In this document: positions 12,263-24,049 of the stretch, one piece after another
How positions within the stretch are numbered: position 1 is the stretch's first letter
Layout of the letters: each line of letters begins with the position of its first letter
Assembly (NCBI RefSeq): GCF_000165425.1
Contig: NW_001799010.1
Span: 171,638 to 235,637 of the forward strand
DNA from: Paramecium tetraurelia
Lineage: Eukaryota > Ciliophora > Oligohymenophorea > Peniculida > Parameciidae
Length of the DNA: 64,000 nucleotides
Reading direction: 5' to 3'
The notes under the pieces: model-generated
Told to the model about the DNA's origin: nothing
Databases searched by the model: none
Seen by the model: only the letters and a program-made list of their open reading frames with translations
Translations under genes and position numbers: made by a program

Positions 12263-13458
12263 TCATTGTTAAGATTTTATTTTCTATTCTATTAATTATC
12301 TTTTCTCCTACTCTTATTATTATATCGTTAATATAGATTAGTTTTGTTTTTATAATTTTTTTATTGTTAATTTATTAGGTTCACTCAACTATTGAATCTG
12401 TGCATCCTTACTAGCTAAGACTTGCTACAATTGGCTAATCTAATCTTTGTAATATTATTGTAAGGTGTCTAATTTAATATTTGAAATACTTAATTAATTT
12501 TTTAGAGTAGAATTTTCCTTGATGTATAAATCTGATTTATATTTAGAATCCTCGATTTATGATTGGAATTGTCCTATGATTTACTTTAATTTTTTGTTTT
12601 CGTCAACGCTTTCCCTTAGTAATTATTAAAATTTCTTCATTTGTTCTGAACAGATTTCATATTTATTCTTTAAATCCAACTTCACTATATAATATTGAAT
12701 ACATATTCATACTATTGTTGGATTGGGATATCTCTTATTGATATTATAGAATTTTCTATGAGATATCCACGAATTATTTCTTAAAATGATCTCGTTATTA
12801 GGTCAGCTTTTAGAGTTTTTCTTCTAGCCCATCTACTTACATACTAAGGGATTCTATTTTATTTAGATTGTTAATATTTTCACCCATTAATTTTTCATTA
12901 AACTATTAAACACATTTTCTAGTTTCAGCTTTTGTTTTAATGTCCATTTGCAGTTCACTCAGACTTGATTATAGTTTGCAATTAAACAATTCAGTAGCTA
13001 TTAACTTATTCTATATGATATTATTCTCTTCCTCCTAGTTCTCCAATTTCTTCACATAATCATTAATCTGTTCACTCTATTTTTCCAAAATTCGTTCGAA
13101 CTCTTACTTCTGTTACTCCATAAGACTTTCTAGATGTTTCCTGAGTTTCTCCTCATTCTTTTATGACTCAAAGGTTAGTTCCTCAATAGTTCTCTAATAA
13201 GTCTAATTTTATTTTTAAAGATTATTTTCTAGCTATAAGTTCTATTCTTCTAATTCCTTTACTCTTATTTTAAGTGAATTCTTTTCGGATAATAACTCTT
13301 ATATTTATTATTAGTAAAATGAGCTATTTGTGATCACAATCTTAAATAATTAAATCCTCTACTTGAAGTTCCTTCTCTAAATTTTCAATTGTGTTCTATT
13401 AAAGTTAAAGCCCTTATTCAAAATCCAGTATCTCAACATCGCTATCCGAGTCACACAT
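12263..13458 (-). CDS. Long coiled-coil protein
   Basis: An almost wholly helical, charged protein of about 375 aa. It begins MCDSDSDVEILDFEQG; heptad-like stretches such as LEKELQVEDLIIQ and ESLSMQVDGLEEKLQKLT run through the rest. Introns fit at 40 nt (near the N-terminus, boundaries less sure) and 28 nt at 12685-12712. There is no motor, ATPase or zinc motif. In ciliates such proteins are often cytoskeletal or basal-body components, but nothing here proves it. Confidence 0.75.
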
Positions 13459-13959
13459 CCTATAAACTTTAATAATAATATTACATAAAAATGTCGACAA
13501 TTTATAATATTCATATTGATTAACTTGAATAATACATCTAAGTCTAAATAGAATGCTTTATTAACGATTGACCGATAAACGACTCAAAAATGATAGAGGT
13601 GTAACATGAAAATGCATCAGAAGTCTGTACCTTTTAAACTTGAATGATGCACACCATTGACTCAAATCCTTTTTATTAGATATCATTATTTACTGGTAAT
13701 AATAACTTAATTATATCTAATTAATTCTCTAATTCATTTTCTTTCATTCAAATTTGATAGAATAGTTAACATTATGCGCAGAAACAAAAATTCATTCAAA
13801 ATTATAATAATTATCACCTATTAAAGTAAAGAAGGAATTCTATTTTAAATTAAATGAACATTAATTTTTAATCCTATTAAAACTTTGCAGCAGAATGATA
13901 GTATTTCAGGAATATGTTGAATAAATTGATCATTTAATGTTAATTTGGAGTTATTATTA
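13459..13959. other. Gap with coding-like fragments (plus strand, 13491-13760)
   Basis: From the ATG at 13491 the plus strand reads MSTIYNIHIDQLEQYIQVQI for about 26 codons to a TGA. A frame offset by one then continues with SKMIEVQHENASEVC and, after another TGA, HTIDSNPFYQISLFTGNNN. This looks like a broken or unusually spliced exon set, perhaps an N-terminal part of the following ubiquitin-like gene or a pseudogene. I could not find introns that join it cleanly. Confidence 0.35.
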
Positions 13960-15108
13960 ATGATTATTTATATGATTCAAATATAATTTCCACAACTTAA
14001 TAATCATATTTATGAAGATGAAAATCCAGACTATGCAAAACCCATGCAATTCTATATATCTGAAGCCTTGAATCGTTTATAGAAATCAATTCCAATAGAA
14101 ACCAGATTCATTTTAAAGATCAATGATTAAGAAAAGGATATCACCGATGACTTATCAATTTTACTAATAAGTACAGCTTCAAAGATTAAAATACTTCTCA
14201 ATTTTTAGATTAAAATTGTTATCATATTTGAAACCCAAGAAGAGCAAATTACTCTTGATTATAATTGCTTTGATAATTTATTTTGGTTAGAAAAGCAACT
14301 CAAAAAAACTCATAATATATCACCCTATCAGTTAAATTTCTTTCATAAATAAAATAAACTGCATAAAGATAAACCCCTTATTGATTTACCCATTGAAAAT
14401 GACAATGTAATTAATTGTTAAATAATTGGGACTTATTTAATCAAATATGAGGTTGAAACATCTATAGAGATCAATATATATGCAACAATAGATTAAGTAT
14501 ATCAATAAGTGTAATAATGTTTCAATCTGTAACAGGAATTTCAACTCTATTTTTAGGAAACATTATTAAAAAAAAAAACATTGGATAGAGACTTATTATT
14601 TTATGAAACTTAAATAAAACCTTATTCTGAAATTAAATTGAAAATAACTTCAAAAGTTGCTATGTACATTTACATAGATACCATAAAGAAGTTCGAGTGT
14701 TATCTGGTTTCTCAAGACTTGAAGTTAAAGGATTTGAAAAATTATTTAATAGAATTATGTTAAATTGATAAGCTTTGTTAGTATTAATTTGTTGTTGAAA
14801 ATTAGATATTATTTGATGATTAATTTATTTCTCATTTATCAAAACAGTAATTGAACAATGTCATTACCTTAAAAGCAGTAGATGAAAGTATAAAATTCTA
14901 TATTTGCGAAAAAGATTTAGATTGTTTTAAAATAATTGTAGAAATGAATTAAAATACGCAAATATAGGATTTATAAAATTTAAAATAGTTGACGGGATAA
15001 TAATGTCAATTTTATTTTAAGAATTAGCTTCTAAAAAAGGAGGAGACATTCTAATAAATTAATTTAAAAAATAAAGATATTATTTATTATGAAATTCAAT
15101 CAACTTGA
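13960..15108 (+). CDS. Tandem ubiquitin-like-domain protein
   Basis: One frame of 382 aa. It reads as three or four consecutive beta-grasp units, each with the ubiquitin order of strand, strand, helix, strand. Recurrent signatures are an initial I-x-I/V-x-x-x-x-x-x hydrophobic strand, then a helix, then a Q-x-x-F/L-x-F-x-x-x-x-L-x-K/D-x-x-x-x-D motif. Examples are YQLNFFHKQNKLHKDKPLID, FQLYFQETLLKKKTLDRDLL, YQFVVENQILFDDQFI and CQFYFKNQLLKKEETF. No C-terminal Gly-Gly is present, so it is probably not conjugated and more likely acts as a fixed polyubiquitin-like scaffold. The ATG at 13960 is the first in frame after a TGA. The fold is inferred from the pattern only. Confidence 0.65.
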
Positions 15109-15385
15109 AAATTGATATTATTAATTACTTCAGATATAATGGCTTTTAATTTTATACTTCTTTAGTTAATAAATAACCAGAATCAATTTAATTTTAGATA
15201 TTGCTAAATAATAATGTAACTTCTGATTCCTATATGTAAGTTCTAAACATAGTTATTATATAAATCAATATCTCTAAACTATCTGAATTTCTTTTCTCTT
15301 GTCGTTCTATTGTTTGGCAGATTGATATAAATTTGATTCAAATTAAAGAAGTAGAAAAATTGTTATCATATTTATATTATAAAAT

Positions 15386-16375
15386 TCACATAAATGGTTT
15401 AGAATAACTTCCAGTTCCTAGATTGAGTAATGTTCTTAATCTATCAATTTCATCTTTCAATCTCCTATTTTCTTGAACAACATTGTAGTTTGAATTGGCT
15501 ATAATTAATAGATTTGATTACATAGTTCAATTTTATTTGATGATTATGGCCTCTAAAGTATTTAAGATTGTTGTTATTATTGTAATTATTAGAATTATTT
15601 CTAAAGTTATTCAATTTGAATTTTGAGATGTTGATTCTCCTACTCTAAATCTCCAGCACTTTATAGTACATATTCTAGTTCATCAAAGCCTTTCCTATAA
15701 ATTAATAATGTATTTTACATACTTTAAAGTATCTAATTCTTATTTCAATCTCTAATTTTCTTTTTACAGTGCTTCACACTACTTCTTGTTGTCCTCAAAA
15801 GAATACTTTGATAATTTCATTTAATCTAATTCGATTCTCAATGATCTATTTTCTTATTCTAATTGATTTCTATCTGCAATGAATCTGGCTGTGAGTTCTC
15901 GTATTTCCCTGTCTACTTATATCCTTCTTTGAAGTTCATTTTGATATCTCTGATCCTCACTTTCCTTATCTCTATTTTAATATTTAACTCTCCATTATTC
16001 ACATTCCATTTATAACAAGGCGAGTTTCTTTTCGTATTCCCCTATTTTGACTCTTTGAGATATCACTTCATTTTCAACTAAATCGACTCCCTTGTATCTC
16101 ATCTCGCTAGTATTAAGTAGTTGCTAAACGTGAGTATTTTCTTCTCTCAATCGATCATTTTCAACAGTAAGCAGAAATACAACCATGTAGATGTCCTCTC
16201 CTAACCAGGGTTTATTTGGAGGTTGTCCACCTTGCATGTCTTAGAAATTGGGTCTTTCTTCAATGATCTTGGCCTGAATCTGCTGTAATTGGAACTTCAT
16301 TCTTTATTCCTATTGAATTTGCGAAATGGATTGAGGGATTTCCCTATTGGGTTGCATAGGTGGTCTATACTCCAT
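15386..16375 (-). CDS. Coiled-coil protein, 312 aa
   Basis: Unrecognised. The N-terminus is Pro/Gln-rich (MEYRPPMQPNREIPQSISQI), then KPWLGEDIYMVVFLLTVEND leads into a long coiled coil (LREENTHVQQLL to ENQRLKQELDTLK). The C-terminus is another short coil (VVQENRRLKDEIDRLRTLL) ending near TGSYSKPFM. Introns of 28 nt and 23 nt keep the frame. The product is hydrophilic, with no membrane segment. The nearest guess is a basal-body or cytoskeletal structural protein, not supported by any specific motif. Confidence 0.75.
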
Positions 16376-16440
16376 AATAAATTTATTTATTTTTATTGGT
16401 AATATGAATTAATATATTTATTAATGTTTTCACAATGCTC

Positions 16441-16683
16441 TCAAATTGTTGTTGCTTTTTCAATGTTGTCATACTCAACTCCAATATAATATCTTTAAAA
16501 GACATTCTTTAGGTACTCATTTTTGCCCTTGATTAATCAAATAAGAGAGAGACTCTCCTTCTTGAGGTATCTTTGTGGTAGTATTAAATTGCATTTACTT
16601 TGATTAACTATCGATATGCGTTGGGATTAAAATAGGATTCACTATTTGAGATCCATTAAATAAACTAGAGTAATTGATGTCAT
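16441..16683 (-). pseudogene. Small frameshifted reading frame
   Basis: The minus strand reads SSLFNGSQIVNPILIPTHID and PQEGESLSYLINQGQ in one frame. From a five-base A/T run (16520-16524) it continues in another as NEYLKNVFQRYYIGVEYDNI, stopping at 16441. With one base fewer in the run the two parts fuse smoothly. No in-frame ATG was found, and the 5' end overlaps the start of the casein kinase gene. It is either a small gene with an assembly indel or a relic. Confidence 0.4.
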
Positions 16684-18010
16684 TATTAGAATCAATAAAT
16701 TAAAAATGGATAATCCCATTGGGCAACCGAAACTTATCAAATACTTACTTATAACAACAGAATTACAAGCTCATCCAGCGTTTAGGAATGGGTGCCTTTG
16801 GAGAGATTTACTTGGCTTAAAATAAACAGAAGGAGGAATACGCTATAAAATTAGAAAGAACCAATTGCCAATATCCACAGATTCTATATGAGGCCAAGGT
16901 GTATGCTTTCCTTCATCAGGATTCTCAATAATTAGACAAAGGTAATCTACTAAATTCACTTTCTCAGGTATCCCCAAGATATTTGGAGCAGCAACTGAAG
17001 GAGATTATAATTACTTGGTAATGGAGCTTTTGGGAAAATCAATTGAAGATTTATTTGCTTAATGCCATCGCAAATTATCAATTAAAACAGTATTATCAAT
17101 ATAAATTCAGGTGTGTATGCTTGCAGAACAAATGGTTTCCAGACTTGAATTAATGCATTCACGATCCTTCATACATCGTGATGTGAAGCCTGATAACTTC
17201 CTAATGGGCATAGGCAAGAAGCAGGCCAAACTCTATGTCGTAGATATGGGATTAGCCAAAAGATATTTGACCAAGGATGGACACATTCCATTTAAAGAAA
17301 ATAAACCACTTACAGGGACTGCTCGTTATGCAAGTATTAATACTCATTTGGGATATGAACAAAGTCGAAGAGACGACCTTGAAGGCTTGGCTTATGTTCT
17401 TGTTTATTTAGCCAAAGGCACTCTACCCTGGATGAACCTTGTATGTAACAATAAAAATGACAAATACGTTCTCATCAAAGAAAAGAAAATTAAGACAACA
17501 ACTGAGCAACTCTGTTCAGGATTACCTGAGGAAATGGCTTTGTACTTGAATTATGTTAAGAAATTGAAATTTGAAGAGAAACCAGATTATAATTATTTAC
17601 GGAATCTCTTCAAATAAACGTTACAAAAATAAAACCTGTAATTGGATTACATTTACGATTGGACCAAACCTGAAAAAAGAAGATAAGAAAACGATCAAAT
17701 GGATGATATCCGAAAAGTTAAGGAAGAAATTGCCAATAAAGAAGTGGATCCTAAATTAAAGCAAATTCCTCCTTAACAACCTGCGAAAGCTTAATCCATC
17801 ATTGCACCAAAACCCTAACCCTAACCTATCAATTCTCCTAAAGAAAATCAAAAAGTCCAATAGAAATAAATTCGACCACAATCTGCTCAAAAACCCATAG
17901 TTCCTAAAAGACCTCAATTACAAACTTAATAAGGCAAAAAACCACCGGTAGAACCTAGAGTAGCAGCACCGAGAATTGTAATTAATAAAGAACCTTATAC
18001 TAAATATTGA
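16677..18010 (+). CDS. Casein kinase 1 with Pro/Gln-rich tail
   Basis: Ser/Thr kinase of the CK1 family, 435 aa. Glycine loop [15 protein letters not shown], Lys in YAIKLERT, catalytic loop [12 protein letters not shown], and the CK1-specific [14 protein letters not shown] and [10 protein letters not shown] are all present; the DFG position reads DMG. A 26-nt intron lies at 16942-16967. The C-terminal 100 residues are low-complexity P/Q/K (KPQPQPINSPK). The first in-frame ATG is at 16677; a more downstream ATG at 16706 is in another frame. The tail contains two CCCTAA units at about 17811-17825, coincidental coding for Pro-Gln. Confidence 0.9.
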
Positions 18011-18092
18011 TATCTTATTTTTGAAGGTTTTATTTAAATCTAATGACTTTCATGTTTATTGCACTTTATTTTTATACTATTATAATTTATTA

Positions 18093-20183
18093 TCAATTAT
18101 TTTATTGCTATTAATCCTCTATTGCTTAAACCACTTTTAATGCGTAAGTCAAACTTTCAAATTAATTTTGAGGCAACTCCATCAATTACTCTTTGAATTC
18201 CTTTTTGTAATATTTTCTAAAATTTGTTTCAAAGGTGATGACTTATTTGTCTTATGAATATTGTATAATCTCCTTCAATAAATTAACAAAATCACTTTGG
18301 ATTTAATTAGCATATGTGTTCTAATACTTAGCTTAAAAGCTCCTCAAAATCTTTTGCAAAGATGCAGAACTCGGAATTGTTTATTGATTAGTCAAACCCT
18401 TAAATATTTTGTATACACTGGGTCTATAGTAGTTTTTCTCTGTTCCCAATACTTCATCATTTAAGATTTGGTTCTGTATTTCAATCCAATTCTGAGTCTT
18501 CTTTTGATTTTACACTGTACTCAAATAATCTTTTGCAACTGGCACCTTCTGTTTTTGGAAAATGGTGGATGGTTATTATTTGATCTCGTAGACTTTTTCA
18601 TAATAAAGGAACAACTTTTAAAGAGTCTCATTTGACACTTTGTAGAATCTAAGAAACAATTCCATAAGTGATTTCAATTTCTTAGCCCTTATTTACAGGG
18701 CTGCGGGTTCTTTATTGATGATCAACTCATTGATCTCATGACTCTCCTTTAACTAATTTTCTAATTCAATAGTTGCCTCCTCAAGAGCTTCCTGATATTT
18801 TGTTGCCACCAGAGTTTCAATCTAACCTGCTGAATTGATTATCTAAGTGAAGTCTTGGAATTGTAAATTCTACCTTCTTGTTATACAAAGCATGTCTTTC
18901 AATTATTACAATTGTTACTCAGTCAACATTGCTTATGGCTTCTGAGATAATTAGTTTAATGTTGTTAAGTCTGTTTGAAGGTGACTAGTAAATTTGATAA
19001 ATCTAGTATCTAGAATGCATTGGACATATCCATAAAATAGCAATTTCAATTAGCTTTGATGAACACAATCAGCAATCAAGTCAAAAATGAACGAATACTG
19101 TTTAAATTATTCATTCTATAATATTTTTTAGATTTTAGTCTCTATATTTTATTAGGTAACCTTCTTTTATCCTTGAGTAATTAAAAAGTATGTCAATTAA
19201 ATCAACTCACATATTTCTTCAGGAAGTACCTTATCTAGTGGAAATTACAGCACATAAATGCTTTGTTTGTCATAAAACAAGTTTAAAATATCCTTATCTT
19301 CATCCGCTAACTGACATTGAAAATAATTCCTTTTTTTACCTCTAATTTCTTCTATTTCTGTAAAGTGATCCTTAAGCCTAGGGTAAATTTTCGAGATTAT
19401 TTCACAATATGATGAGATGTCCTAGTCTTTATTTAATTATTGTAGATGATTTACAAATTTTTCTAGACTATAAGAATTCTATTATGTTTAATGAATCATA
19501 TCTAACTTAAGCACCTCTTTAAATACTGCACTCAATACAATAAGATAAGGACAAAGCTGTTAGGCAATTATGATAGAGTCTTTTTTGATTAAATCAATGA
19601 AAGTCTTCATGCTTTTATCTTCTTCAATTACTCGAAAATAAATAGTTTCAGTTTCAAGCAGTTCTGCTATTTTTAAGGTATATTAACTTGAAAATCTAAC
19701 TTCTTCTATTTTGCCTAATAAATTAGATAGAGCCTATTTGCAGCTGTCATCTTCAATTCCATTGATTAATGCTTAGATTTAAGTGCATTATTCATCTCTA
19801 GCCAATTCAAATTCTTTCGTCTGGTTTTTAGAAGCATACATCACCTATGCATTAAATATAAGCATTTTCAAGTCCTGAATGTTGTGATTTAAGTATTCAA
19901 ATGATTATTTCAAATAACTCTGTATGCCGATCATTTTCAAGGCCAAACACCTTGCTAAAGTGCTGCCAAATTATTCAAGAATATTGTATAAGTGCTGATT
20001 TGGAGTTAGGGGAGTGTGTTTAGTAACCGATATAATTGAAGTTTCCTTAGTATCTTATCCAAATCTAAAAATGAATATTGAGGTTTACATTGCACTTGAC
20101 TAGAAGATGGTGATTTGAGTTGGATTATCTTAGTTGGGAGGACTAACAAAAGAGAATTAATCTTAAGTTGATGCCTATTGCAT
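18093..20183 (-). CDS. Orphan 696-aa helical protein
   Basis: A single uninterrupted frame. After a polar Ser/Gln-rich start (MQQASTQDQFSFVSPPNQDN) nearly the whole protein is predicted helical, with repeated L/I/K/E patterns (LKLDMIHQTQQN, ETLVATKYQEALEEATIELE). It has no TM segment, signal peptide or catalytic motif. The size and all-helical character recall tethering-complex or HEAT-like subunits, but no family signature is readable. Gln is encoded mostly by TAA and TAG. Its stop lies about 80 bp from the convergent casein kinase stop. Confidence 0.8.
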
Positions 20184-20236
20184 GATATTAATTAGAATTT
20201 ATTATGTAAAGAATTAATAATTCTTAACTTAAGAAC

Positions 20237-20534
20237 TCATATTAATAATTATTTGGTCAATTCTATGTGGATACCGGACTTGTTATCCTGAGAGCTAGTC
20301 TTTATCTTATAGGTGATCCCACAATATTGATCATTTATTTATAAAGCAATCCTCACGCATTTTTCAATACTTGCAGACATCCCATGTATTAAAACAGTTT
20401 GAATGCTTTATTAGAGTATTATTAAATATTTACCCCTCTTCAAACAATTAAATAATCCGTTTAATGTATCGATTGATGTGAGCATCATGTTTTACAAAAA
20501 TCTCATTGAAAGCAGCCTTTTTATGAATTTTCAT
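20237..20534 (-). CDS. Alba-fold RNase P/MRP subunit, Rpp20/Pop7-like
   Basis: An 89-aa protein, MKIHKKAAFNEIFVKHDAHI onward. The core VLIHGMSASIEKCVRIALQI fits the Alba/Rpp20 signature (I-x-G-x-G-x-x-I-x-x-x-V-x-x-A). The ending SGIHIELTKQL resembles the last strand of Rpp20 (AIHIRV). Rpp20 binds RNA as a dimer with Rpp25 in RNase P and RNase MRP. One 28-nt intron lies at 20406-20433. An acidic open stretch upstream (20575-20665, containing YEHINFDELDE) could be an extra 5' exon but has no ATG. A general Alba-like protein is the alternative. Confidence 0.7.
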
Positions 20535-20674
20535 CTATTAAATTATAAATATATATATATATTCTAAAACAGAACTTTAATAAATTATTCATCCAATTCA
20601 TCGAAATTGATATGTTCATATTCATCGTTTGATGTAGTATATTGAATATAGTCTAAATTTTATAAATAAAATAA

Positions 20675-22566
20675 ATGAAAAATAAAAGATCAATCTTCTA
20701 AGAATAACAGCCAGATCATGATTTGATTCGAAAATAGAATGAAATCAATTTATAACCAGCAGTATAAGTATATAGAATGTATACTTCATTACATACAGTA
20801 GCTCAAGCACAATAAGTGGCTGACTCTTTGTCTTAAATAGATTTCATACAAAAACAATGTGAAAAGAGTATGAAGGTAAGAGATTTTGCTATGTATGCTG
20901 CTTAATTTTTCAAATATGAACATTACAATTTCGGGCAAACAATAATGAATCAAGGAGATTATGGAGATAGATTTTATTTGTTACTGAATGGTGAAGTAGG
21001 TGTATACATGAAACGGTCAAATGATGATATTGAGAATGATTTGGACATCTTGAATTAGTAGAGTAGTGAGGCTAACAATGGTGCAAACAATTCTTTAAAG
21101 AAAATGAAGAGTGTTGTATTGAATTAACTAAACAGATACGATTTAGCCTTAAGAATGTTAACAGATAATCCTATGTACTATAATAATGGAGTTCCTTTGT
21201 TTAAGAAAGTGTGGCAATATTATTCAGGTTAGTGTTTTGGTGATTAAGCACTAATTCATGATCAGCCAAGATCAGCAAGCATAGTGGTAGTATCAGAGGA
21301 GGCACATCTGATATCAATGAATAAACATGATTATAGATTGGTTTGTGAGAAACAGATTCAGGAATAGAATGCTAATGTGGATTATTTTATGAAATTGTTT
21401 AATGGAGCTAGCAAATTTACAGTTACCAAATTTATTTAGAACTTGAGAACCATTCAATTCTCAGCATAAACAATATTATGGAAGGAGGGAGATGAACCCA
21501 AATTCTATTTTTTGATTTTGAAGGGTAGAGTGCAATTATATAGGTATATTTCAGAGGAAATGATTACTCAACATGCCAGTAGAAAGAAGAAGAAGATCAT
21601 ATTAAGTCAATTATCAGATAATGCATTTGTTGGTTAAGAAGAGATAATCGAATCTCTTCCTTGTCGATTGTATTCTTGTTAGGTCTTGGATAATACATCA
21701 GCATATTACATGGAGGTTAATGAATTCAATAATCTCAAAAAGAACTTCCCTGACATTGTGAAATTACTGAAAGACAAGAGTTCTTTAATTTCTGAATATA
21801 TGAATAACAGATAAAATAACATCATTTCTATACTGGCATAACATGAACATCAAAAATAGGAACCACCCCAATTGATGATTACTGAAAGAAAAACTGTGTA
21901 AGAGATATTCAAAGATCCACATGATAGACCAGACAAGAATGACATTAGATCATAGAAACCTAAGATACTCTTACAAACTGAAATTGCTCATTAGAATATG
22001 TTGTATCATCTCAAGAAAAAACCAACTGATGCCAAATCTAAATTCTTAATGGTTGATACAAGTCTAATTGAGTAAATCAGAGATAGAGTATCCAGAAAGG
22101 TATGGACTGGAGCCGAAAAGAAGTAGAGAGTTAAAACTACCAATCTTGAAGAAAACTAGATTTTGATTACCAGGGTTTAAAGTGCAATCAATAAAAAAAC
22201 TACTCAAATGCAGAGTTTTGAATCCCTTGAAACTGTACTCTAAATCACTTCTACTAACCCTTTTTTTACTTCTCCAACCTTTGTGACTTCCACAACTAAC
22301 ACTGTTCCTCTTATTTAAAGATCCTGGAATCCAACAAGCAAATAATTAAGAGCTAAATTAAAAAAGACGTTGAGTTGTAGTCGAAACACACTTCCTACTC
22401 GTCACTCTGAAAATGAAGATATATTCTCACAATTCTAGCCCCCTAAAAGAATTCATACGTCCAAATCTCCCCAAAGAAGAATGTAAGATAATTTTATTAT
22501 TATTATACAAGTTACTCAGCTTTTGGATCTCACAAAAAGAATGATAAATTTTTAAGTTATTTTTGA
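20675..22566 (+). CDS. Protein with two cyclic-nucleotide-binding domains
   Basis: A 620-aa protein with two CAP/cNMP domains and no kinase or channel part. The first has NQGDYGDRFYLLLNGEVGVY, a long insert, then a divergent phosphate-binding cassette (GQCFGDQALIHDQPRSASIV) keeping the R-S/T-A order of the PKA regulatory pocket. The second has KEGDEPKFYFLILKGRVQLY. The last 200 residues are polar, rich in S/T/K/R. A 29-nt intron near 22483-22511 removes an otherwise long read-through and gives the ending GSHKKNDKFLSYF. Probably a cyclic-nucleotide effector rather than a classical R subunit, since no inhibitor sequence is visible. Confidence 0.8.
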
Positions 22567-22778
22567 TATTAATTTTGATTATTCATAAAATTTTGTAATG
22601 ATTATAAATAAAAGCATTCCCATTTTCACTTATATAATATTTATGTATATATTTGATAAAATAGAATAGAATTAATGTTAAATGACAATATATACAAAAA
22701 ACAATGACCATAATTGTGACTTAATATCTCAAATTAGTTTTAATGTGAATTTAATAAAAACAAATTATATTAAAAATA

Positions 22779-23813
22779 ATGTTATTAATTTTCTTGATTC
22801 CATGTGTTCTCTCTGTATAGAAGAACTTAGAAAAAGTGTGGATTGATACAGGTATTCAATATATGCACATCCTAGATTCTGGAGATGCTCAGGCATTGGC
22901 AATTCTGTATGCAGCCTTCAACTTCAATGTATTAGGAATTTCAACTATTTACGGAAAGACATCGTAATTAATTTAATGAATTAGAGCTGAAAAAGCAGGA
23001 GAAAATGTTCTGAAGTTAACTACAAATATCTAAATGCCATATCACATTCCAGTCATACAAGGATTAGATCTTCCATACAATAATCATTCATGTGTGACTT
23101 CACATGGGGATGGAATGTACCAAGCCAGTATATTTCCTGACCATCAAATCCCTATATTTAGTCAAGATTTAACTAAGGAGCTTAATATTTAAACTGAATA
23201 TCGAAGCAAGAATTCAACTGTATAGATAGTAATGTAAATCTTAGTTTACACTTCTGTTGTTAGGAGCAGCTACTAATTTTGCAAAATTACTTTAGAGATT
23301 CCCTGAAAGAATAAAGTCAATAGGAAGAGTCATAATTGTTGGTGGGGACACAGATGGATGTGATCCAAATTATAATTGTGATCCAGAAGCTTTACAAATC
23401 CTTCTGGAAATTCTTTAAGCCAACAACATACATATCACATTCATTCCTAAAGCAGAATAAGAAATTCCACAAAAATATCTAGATGCTTTAAGATAATATG
23501 ATAAGAAATTAAGCAATTGGGCTCTTGGCATGATAGAGTAAAGTAATTTCTCTATGCATAAATGTAATTGATCGAATAATATGTTTTAGTGTTGGGAGTA
23601 TATTTCCTATCTAATAGGGATTAATTTAAAATTGAAAAATACGGAGTGGAAATAGAAGAGAATAGTAATTGTAAGGGATATGTTAATTTCTTTGAAACAT
23701 CATTGCCAAATCAAGTAGAAGTGGTGACATAAATTACATTGGATAAATTTTTCAATAATTTACTTTAAAGCATAGGTAAAGCTGCAAGAGGAGCTTTGAT
23801 GAAGGATGAATGA
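22779..23813 (+). CDS. Secreted inosine-uridine nucleoside hydrolase
   Basis: Hydrolase cleaving the N-glycosidic bond of ribonucleosides. It starts with a signal peptide (MLLIFLIPCVLSVQ). Splicing of a 24-nt intron (22852-22875) creates VWIDTDSGDAQALAILYAA, the family's N-terminal Ca-binding motif in altered form (usual D-x-D-x-G-x-D-D). Further family landmarks are LLLLGAATNFAKLL and IIVGGDTDGCDPNYNCDPEA. Other introns are at 22964-22984 (21 nt), 23220-23244 (25 nt) and 23564-23589 (26 nt). The spliced protein is 312 aa, as usual. The motif has DA where DD is expected, so activity may be changed. Likely purine/pyrimidine salvage in a digestive or extracellular compartment. Confidence 0.85.
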
Positions 23814-24049
23814 GTCAATGTTTAAGTGAGGTATATATATTTATTATTGTAATTTTATTTGAATATTTACAATAATGTTTTCGTGTTATTAATTTGATAA
23901 ATGTATGCAGTTGATTTGTGAGTGTTATTTGATGGGAATACGTCAAATGAATTTTGTTCCATATTATTGAATTGAAATGATAAAATTGATTTTGAGATTA
24001 AATTTCTATTAGTACAATTTAGAATTAAATTTCGAATACAAAAATTATA

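Noticed and set aside
17811-17825. CCCTAA repeats resembling telomeric DNA
   Set aside because: Only two units, inside the casein kinase 1 coding frame where they encode Pro-Gln repeats; flanking sequence is ordinary coding DNA.
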